NCBI GenBank assembly: GCA_963812525.1
Contig: CAWEVL010000009.1
Coordinates: 124,001 to 188,000, forward strand
Origin: Bog-756 sp963812525
GTDB lineage: Bacteria > Actinomycetota > Acidimicrobiia > Acidimicrobiales > RAAP-2
Direction of reading: 5' to 3'
DNA: 64,000 bases
Shown: positions 59,929-64,000 of the stretch, piece after piece
Layout: every line of letters begins with the position of its first letter
Position numbering within the stretch: the first letter of the stretch is position 1
The notes under the pieces: model-generated
What the model was told of the DNA's origin: nothing
What the model saw: only the letters and a program-made list of their open reading frames with translations
Database searches by the model: none
Translations under genes and position numbers: made by a program

Positions 59929-61128
59929 TCAGCCGCGTTGCGGAGCCACCGGCAGATCGGGTCCCGGCACCGGAGCGCCCGTGCCGGGAGGGGAGGGGGT
60001 CGGCGTCGGGGTTGGCGTCGGGGTCGGGTCCACGGGGACCGTGGTCGACGTGGTGGGCGGCTCGGACACCGCCGTGGTCGACGTGGTGGGTGTGACCGGC
60101 GAGACCGGACAGCCGTCGGCGCCGGCCGGCTGGATTCCCTGAGTGGCGGGGATGGCCGACACGGTGGCCCCGCCCTGGTCGAGCCCGACGACCGAGGCCC
60201 CGGCCAGTCCCGAGCCGCCCGGCAGGGCCAGCACCACGACCCCGCCTTGAGGGGCCATGGCGTCCACCGGCGTGCCGTTCACGGTCAGCTGGACCGATGG
60301 CATCCCGCTCCCCACCCCGACGGCGACCCAGCTGACCGGGGCGCCTTCGGCCGACCCGAAGGAGCCGCTCCCCAGGATCTGCAGTGAGTTCGCAGCCGAG
60401 GGTGCGGTGGCGGGCAGGAGCACCGAGCCCGTCCCGACGGCCCGGTCTGTCGACAGCTCCACCACCAGCTGGCCACAGGAGGGGGTGGACACCGGTGGGG
60501 CCGAGCCACCGGTCCCCGACCCACCCGTCTGGGCGGGCGGCGTCACCGGAGGGCCCGGAGTCACCGTCGTCCCGCCGGAGCCGGCGGCACCTCCCGAGGC
60601 GCCGGCGGAGGCGTGGGGCGTCAGGATCGGCTCGGCACACATGACACCGGTGGGACACGGCCGCGTCCCCGGGACGGTGGTCGACGGCGTCCCCGGGACG
60701 GTGGTCGACGACGTGCAGCTCCCCGACGTGCACCCTCCGGCCGGGGTGCCGGTCGAGTAGGCCCGTATGGTGACGCCCGAGGAGCCGACCCGGGTGAAGA
60801 GCAGGGCGTACGGCGTCTGGACGACGATCGACGGGGCTTCTGAGCTGGGCCCGGCTCCTGGGGCCAGCTCGGCACCGGCCCGTCCAGGAGCGGTCGTCGA
60901 CGCCGCCGGCTCCGCCGTGGAACCGGCGCCGGCCAGGTTGACGCCGGTGAGGATGCCGGCACCGGCCACCAGCAGCCCCAGCGCGGCCACCCCGCCGGCC
61001 ACCAGGCCCTTCGGGCGAGACCGACCGGCGGCCCGCTCCATGACGGCGGTCGGATCCGGCTCGACCTCGACCGAGGCGGCCCGGTCGGCGAGATGGTGGC
61101 GGAGGCGGTCTTCGAACGCGTCGGTCAT
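59929..61128 (-). CDS. Single-pass anti-sigma-factor-like membrane protein
   Basis: A 399-residue protein starting at ATG 61128, overlapping the sigma factor stop by four bases. The short cytoplasmic part (FEDRLRHHLADRAASVEVEP) is followed by one membrane helix near residues 41-64 (GLVAGGVAALGLLVAGAGIL) and a long extracellular, Thr/Pro/Gly-rich region with globular strands (PSCGQLVVELSTDRAVGTG; SVQLTVNGTPVDAM) and a TPTPTPTPTP tail. By position it should hold the sigma factor at the membrane and release it on a signal, though no ZAS zinc motif is seen. Confidence 0.75.
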   Translation of the reverse strand: MTDAFEDRLRHHLADRAASVEVEPDPTAVMERAAGRSRPKGLVAGGVAALGLLVAGAGILTGVNLAGAGSTAEPAASTTAPGRAGAELAPGAGPSSEAPSIVVQTPYALLFTRVGSSGVTIRAYSTGTPAGGCTSGSCTSSTTVPGTPSTTVPGTRPCPTGVMCAEPILTPHASAGASGGAAGSGGTTVTPGPPVTPPAQTGGSGTGGSAPPVSTPSCGQLVVELSTDRAVGTGSVLLPATAPSAANSLQILGSGSFGSAEGAPVSWVAVGVGSGMPSVQLTVNGTPVDAMAPQGGVVVLALPGGSGLAGASVVGLDQGGATVSAIPATQGIQPAGADGCPVSPVTPTTSTTAVSEPPTTSTTVPVDPTPTPTPTPTPSPPGTGAPVPGPDLPVAPQRG

Positions 61129-61586
61129 GGCTCGATGGTCCTTCGTAGATCGATGAGGGCGCGGTGGATGAGTGAGCGCACGGTGCCGGGGCGGCAGCGC
61201 AGGGCCCGTGCGATGTCGGCGTCGGGCAGGTCGCCGTAGTAGCGCAGGACCACCGCCGCCCGTTGCCGGGACGGGAGTTTGGCCAGTGCGTCCTCCAGCT
61301 CGTCGGCCTCCAGGACCGAGACCCGGACCTCGGGCGGGGGCTGCCGGCGGGCCCGGGCGGCCCGTCGGTGGTGGGAGGCACAGGCGTGCACCACGCTGCG
61401 ACGGACATAGGGGAGGGGCTCGCGCACCGAGGCCCAGTGGCCGTGGAGCCCGACGAAGCAGTCCTGCACCAGGTCGGGGGCGGCGTCGGCCGATCCACTC
61501 AGCAGCGCGGCCAGCCGGACCAGCTCGGTGAAGTGTCCGGCGTAGAACTCGCCGAAGGTCTCCGTCTCCGCTCCCGTCTCGGCCAT
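61125..61586 (-). CDS. ECF RNA polymerase sigma factor (SigE-family)
   Basis: A 153-residue group 4 sigma factor. Region 2 is FGEFYAGHFTELVRLAALLSGS with AAPDLVQDCFVGLHGHW; region 4 is LPSRQRAAVVLRYYGDLPDA with the HTH CRPGTVRSLIHRALIDLRR. ATG 61586 has CCGGAGCAGCTG as ribosome-binding site and gives the normal length. The frame stays open to ATG 61712, which would start exactly at the predicted transcription start (leaderless) and add a Gly/Pro-rich leader. It is coupled to the anti-sigma gene by ATGA. Confidence 0.88.
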   Translation of the reverse strand: MAETGAETETFGEFYAGHFTELVRLAALLSGSADAAPDLVQDCFVGLHGHWASVREPLPYVRRSVVHACASHHRRAARARRQPPPEVRVSVLEADELEDALAKLPSRQRAAVVLRYYGDLPDADIARALRCRPGTVRSLIHRALIDLRRTIEP

Positions 61587-61719
61587 CAGCTGCTCCGGCT
61601 GGGGGGAGGGCCCGGAGGCGCCGGCGGGGGCCGGCGGGTCCGCGGCACAGCTGGAGGCGGCCCCCCTGCCCCCGGGGGATTCAGCGTCGACGATGCCTCC
61701 CAGTGTACCCATCACCAAT

Positions 61720-61748
61720 TCAGACGCCCGGGGCGGCCGGGACGTTGC
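61720..61748 (-). promoter_or_regulatory. ECF-type promoter for the sigma/anti-sigma operon
   Basis: On the minus strand GCAACG (61743-61748) and GTCTGA (61720-61725) are separated by 17 bases, similar to ECF promoters with -35 AAC and -10 CGTC-like cores. Transcription would begin near 61713. Suggests autoregulation. Confidence 0.5.
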
Positions 61749-61820
61749 AAAAAATCACTCCGTCGGGTCGGCGCCCGTGGGGCACGGTGCCCGACTTCCT
61801 GGAGTGACCGTCCCGGTGGC

Positions 61821-63194
61821 TCAGCGATCCCCGGTCGAGTGGAGCACGTTGGGGTTGAGGATGCCGTCGGGGTCGAGGGCGGACTTGATCGCCCGGAACG
61901 CCTCCTGCTCGGCCGAGGACCGGGACAGGTGGAGCCACTGCTTCTTGGCCGTGCCGATGCCGTGCTCGGCGCTGATACTGCCGCCGAGCTCGGCCACCAG
62001 CCGGAAGACCACGTCGTCCACGCGGTCGTCGTCCGGGGCGAGGCCGGTGACGTTGACGTGGATGTTGCCGTCGCCGATGTGGCCGAACAGCCAGGTGCGG
62101 GCCCCGGCCTCGATGGCGGCCACCACCTGGGGCACCCGGTCGACGAACTCGGCCAGCGAGCCCTGGGGGAGGGTCACGTCCAGCTTGTGCGGGGATCCCA
62201 GGGTGTTGATGGCCGATGTGTGGGACTCGCGGTAGCTCCAGAGCTCGGCCCGCCGTCCCGGTTCGGTGGCCACGGCCACGGCCGAGACGTGGCTGACGGA
62301 CGAAGCGGCCTCGGCCATGGCCTCGGTGGGGTCGGCCCGATCGGCCGCCTCGACCAGCAGGTAGACGGGATGGCGGTCGGGGAAGGGCAGCGCCGTCCCG
62401 GCGACCGAGCAGACCAGGTCCACCCCCGACGCCAGCACCAGCTCGCAGGCCTCGAGGGAGGGGAGTGAGCGGCGGAGCAGCCCGGCGGCGTCCAGGGCGT
62501 CGGCGACGCTGGGGAAGGCCAGCAGGGCCACCGTCCGGTAGGGCAGGGGCGCAACCAGTCGCAGTCGGGCCCGGGTCACCACGGCCAGGGTCCCCTCGCT
62601 CCCGCACACCAGCCCGGGCCAGTCGTACCCGGTGTTGTCCTTCACCAGCCCGCCGAGGTGGGACAGCACGGCGCCGGTCCCGAGCACCGCCTCGAGCCCG
62701 AGCAACTGGGCCCGGGTGGCCCCGTAGCGGAGGACGTGCAGGCCGCCGGCGTTGGTGGCGACGCTGCCCCCCACCGTGGCCGAGTCCCGGCTGGCGATGT
62801 CCACACCGTAGGACCAGCCGGCCCCGGCGGCGGCCCGCTGCACACCGGCCAGAGTCACCCCGGCGCCGACGGAGATCTGGCCGGCCCCGTCGTCCACCGG
62901 CTCCAGCTCCCCCAGACGGCCCAGGCTGAGGACCACCTCGCCTCGGAGTGGGACCCCGCCGCCGACCAGCCCGGTGTTCCCGCCCTGGGGCACCAGGGCC
63001 AGGCCCAGCTGGCGGCAGACGGCGATCACCCCGGCCACCTCGTCGGTGGACCCCGGCCGGACCACCGCCGGCGAGTGGCCCACGAACCGCCCGGTCCAGT
63101 CGGTGGTGTACGCACTGACGACCTCCGGGTCCACCACCACGTGGGGGCCCACGATCGCCTCCAGCAGGGCGACGCCCGGGCCCGGGACGGTCAC
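61821..63194 (-). CDS. FAD-binding oxidoreductase, D-lactate/glycolate dehydrogenase type
   Basis: A 457-residue flavoprotein of the VAO/GlcD family. The FAD domain has VVRPGSTDEVAGVIAVCRQL, PQGGNTGLVGGGVP and ASRDSATVGGSVATNAGG; the C-terminal domain has the metal/substrate motif FGHIGDGNIHVN and SAEHGIGTAKK. It oxidises a D-2-hydroxy acid (lactate, glycolate or hydroxyglutarate) to the keto acid. No iron-sulfur partner (GlcF) is adjacent. It is followed by the alpha/beta hydrolase gene upstream on the same strand, 19 bp apart. Confidence 0.92.
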   Translation of the reverse strand: MTVPGPGVALLEAIVGPHVVVDPEVVSAYTTDWTGRFVGHSPAVVRPGSTDEVAGVIAVCRQLGLALVPQGGNTGLVGGGVPLRGEVVLSLGRLGELEPVDDGAGQISVGAGVTLAGVQRAAAGAGWSYGVDIASRDSATVGGSVATNAGGLHVLRYGATRAQLLGLEAVLGTGAVLSHLGGLVKDNTGYDWPGLVCGSEGTLAVVTRARLRLVAPLPYRTVALLAFPSVADALDAAGLLRRSLPSLEACELVLASGVDLVCSVAGTALPFPDRHPVYLLVEAADRADPTEAMAEAASSVSHVSAVAVATEPGRRAELWSYRESHTSAINTLGSPHKLDVTLPQGSLAEFVDRVPQVVAAIEAGARTWLFGHIGDGNIHVNVTGLAPDDDRVDDVVFRLVAELGGSISAEHGIGTAKKQWLHLSRSSAEQEAFRAIKSALDPDGILNPNVLHSTGDR

Positions 63195-63213
63195 GGGTGA
63201 AGGGGTGAGCGGG

Positions 63214-63891
63214 TCATCCGAGTCCGAAGAACCTCATGGTGGCGTCGATGGCCCCGAAGGTGGACGGCGTGGCGAAGTGGTCCACCCCGGGCAGGGACAG
63301 GAGGGTGGCCGTCGGCACCGCCTCCACCAGTCGGTCGGCGGAGGCGATCATGTCCCGGTCACCCAGCACCACCAGGACCGGGCAGGTGACGGAGGCCAGC
63401 TCCTCGGGCACCATGGGCCGGCGGGGCCGTTGCAGGAAGGCCGAGAGGGCCTTCGGATCGTTGCCCGTCGTCCGGGCCAGCCGGTAGAACAACCGGGCCT
63501 GGATGTCCTCGGGCTCCTCGTCCGCGTCCATGGCGTCGATCAACAGGGAGGCGTCGCGCTCCTCGAAGACGTTGTCGCCCACCCCGAGGAGGACCAGGCG
63601 ATCGAACCGGCCAGGGTGGGCCACCGCCACCCGCAACAGGATCTCGGCGCCGGCGGAGAACCCCACGGCGCCGGTCGGCACCGGGAGCCGGGCGGCCACG
63701 TCCTCCTCCACGCTGGCGTACGAGCCGGGGTCGACCGGTCGGACCGACGAGCCGTGGCCGGGCAGGTCGATCTCGGGTGCGGTGCAGTCGAAGTCGGCGA
63801 GGATGTCCACCCATCCGTTCTGCCGCCAGGTGTGGTCGAAGGTGGAGGCGAAACCGTGGAGGAGGACCAGCGAGCGGGGCGGCGATGCCAT
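63214..63891 (-). CDS. Alpha/beta hydrolase
   Basis: A 225-residue hydrolase from ATG 63891. LVLLHGFASTFDHTW carries the oxyanion loop HGF, the nucleophile elbow is GFSAGAE (S79), the acid is in VLGDRDMIAS and the histidine in GVDHFATP. It ends shortly after the catalytic His. The substrate is unknown. It is the first of a two-gene run with the FAD enzyme, 19 bp upstream of it. Confidence 0.9.
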   Translation of the reverse strand: MASPPRSLVLLHGFASTFDHTWRQNGWVDILADFDCTAPEIDLPGHGSSVRPVDPGSYASVEEDVAARLPVPTGAVGFSAGAEILLRVAVAHPGRFDRLVLLGVGDNVFEERDASLLIDAMDADEEPEDIQARLFYRLARTTGNDPKALSAFLQRPRRPMVPEELASVTCPVLVVLGDRDMIASADRLVEAVPTATLLSLPGVDHFATPSTFGAIDATMRFFGLG

Positions 63892-64000
63892 GGTGGTCCC
63901 AAGGTAGTGGACCGGTCCGGCGGGGACCCCGCCCCCGGTCAGGGGGTGCGGTCAGCGCTCAGTGCCGCGGTCCCGGGTGCGGAGGGGCCCGGGGTCGGGT

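Noticed and set aside
59645..61498. A 617-codon minus frame through the sigma/anti-sigma genes
   Set aside because: Different frame from both genes, rich in Arg/Pro; the sigma regions 2 and 4 and the four-base overlap support the shorter genes.
1..64000. tRNA, rRNA, CRISPR arrays, riboswitches and insertion sequences
   Set aside because: I found no T-arm-like conserved bases with paired arms, no regularly spaced repeats other than coding ones, and no transposase motifs. A covariance-model search was not possible here.
63892..64000. A further gene at the right edge
   Set aside because: A minus-strand frame ending near 63955 could be a gene tail, but fewer than 20 codons lie in the window, too few to support.

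Overview
The window looks like chromosomal DNA from a high-GC actinobacterium, most likely the class Acidimicrobiia. The clues are GC-rich third positions, many GTG starts with Shine-Dalgarno sequences, an F420-type luciferase-like oxidoreductase, an actinobacterial NHEJ set (Ku, split LigD, LigC), DrrAB-type ABC genes, a two-subunit MaoC hydratase, and a secreted NlpC/P60 protein with YWLVASDGGIF-type repeats. The taxonomic call is inference. I see no tRNA, rRNA, insertion sequence, integrase or CRISPR array.

Layout. 1-24 kb: a truncated pfkA at the left edge, a PAS/metallo-beta-lactamase pair, several secreted proteins (NlpC/P60 repeat protein, six-hairpin-type glycosidase, PHM-like copper monooxygenase, GH114-type hydrolase, a lipoprotein, a 41-residue repeat protein), a permuted CoA-transferase, a di-iron ferritin-like protein, MarR-MFS, Nudix, and a frameshifted SDR-queA pair divergent from soxR across a perfect palindrome. 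This part reads by eye as less GC-rich and more loosely packed than the rest.

24.6-37.6 kb is a DNA-repair island: LigD-type polymerase, HhH-PHP protein, LigC-type ligase, FEN-like exonuclease, Ada/AlkA fusion, Ogt, Ku, a second LigD polymerase and a LigD phosphoesterase-ligase. A few general-metabolism genes (VOC, PhzF, DinB-like) sit among them. Together the enzymes could align ends, fill or trim them, seal double-strand breaks and remove alkylated bases.

37.6-56.4 kb holds DUF899, LLM oxidoreductase, three TetR regulators each with its own palindromic operator and adjoining target (SRPBCC + MBL; MFS pump; DrrAB ABC exporter), the MaoC pair, a class III adenylate cyclase, aldo/keto reductase, DUF480, cupin, a 2OG dioxygenase divergent from a Zn-alcohol dehydrogenase + SDR, and a Tat-exported phospholipase C-like phosphoesterase. 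56.5-64 kb carries a UvrD-type helicase, an ECF sigma/anti-sigma pair with an ECF-like promoter, a TatB-like N-terminus, a D-lactate-dehydrogenase-type FAD enzyme and an alpha/beta hydrolase.

A recurrent oddity is seven apparent single-base insertions that break otherwise well-preserved genes, five of them within about 1.1 kb in SDR-queA, several in short C/G runs. This could be sequencing or assembly error or recent pseudogenisation. I did not find a convincing completely new system; the best candidates for a second look are the repair island, the SoxR-box-controlled SDR-queA pair and the complete PHM-like copper enzyme.
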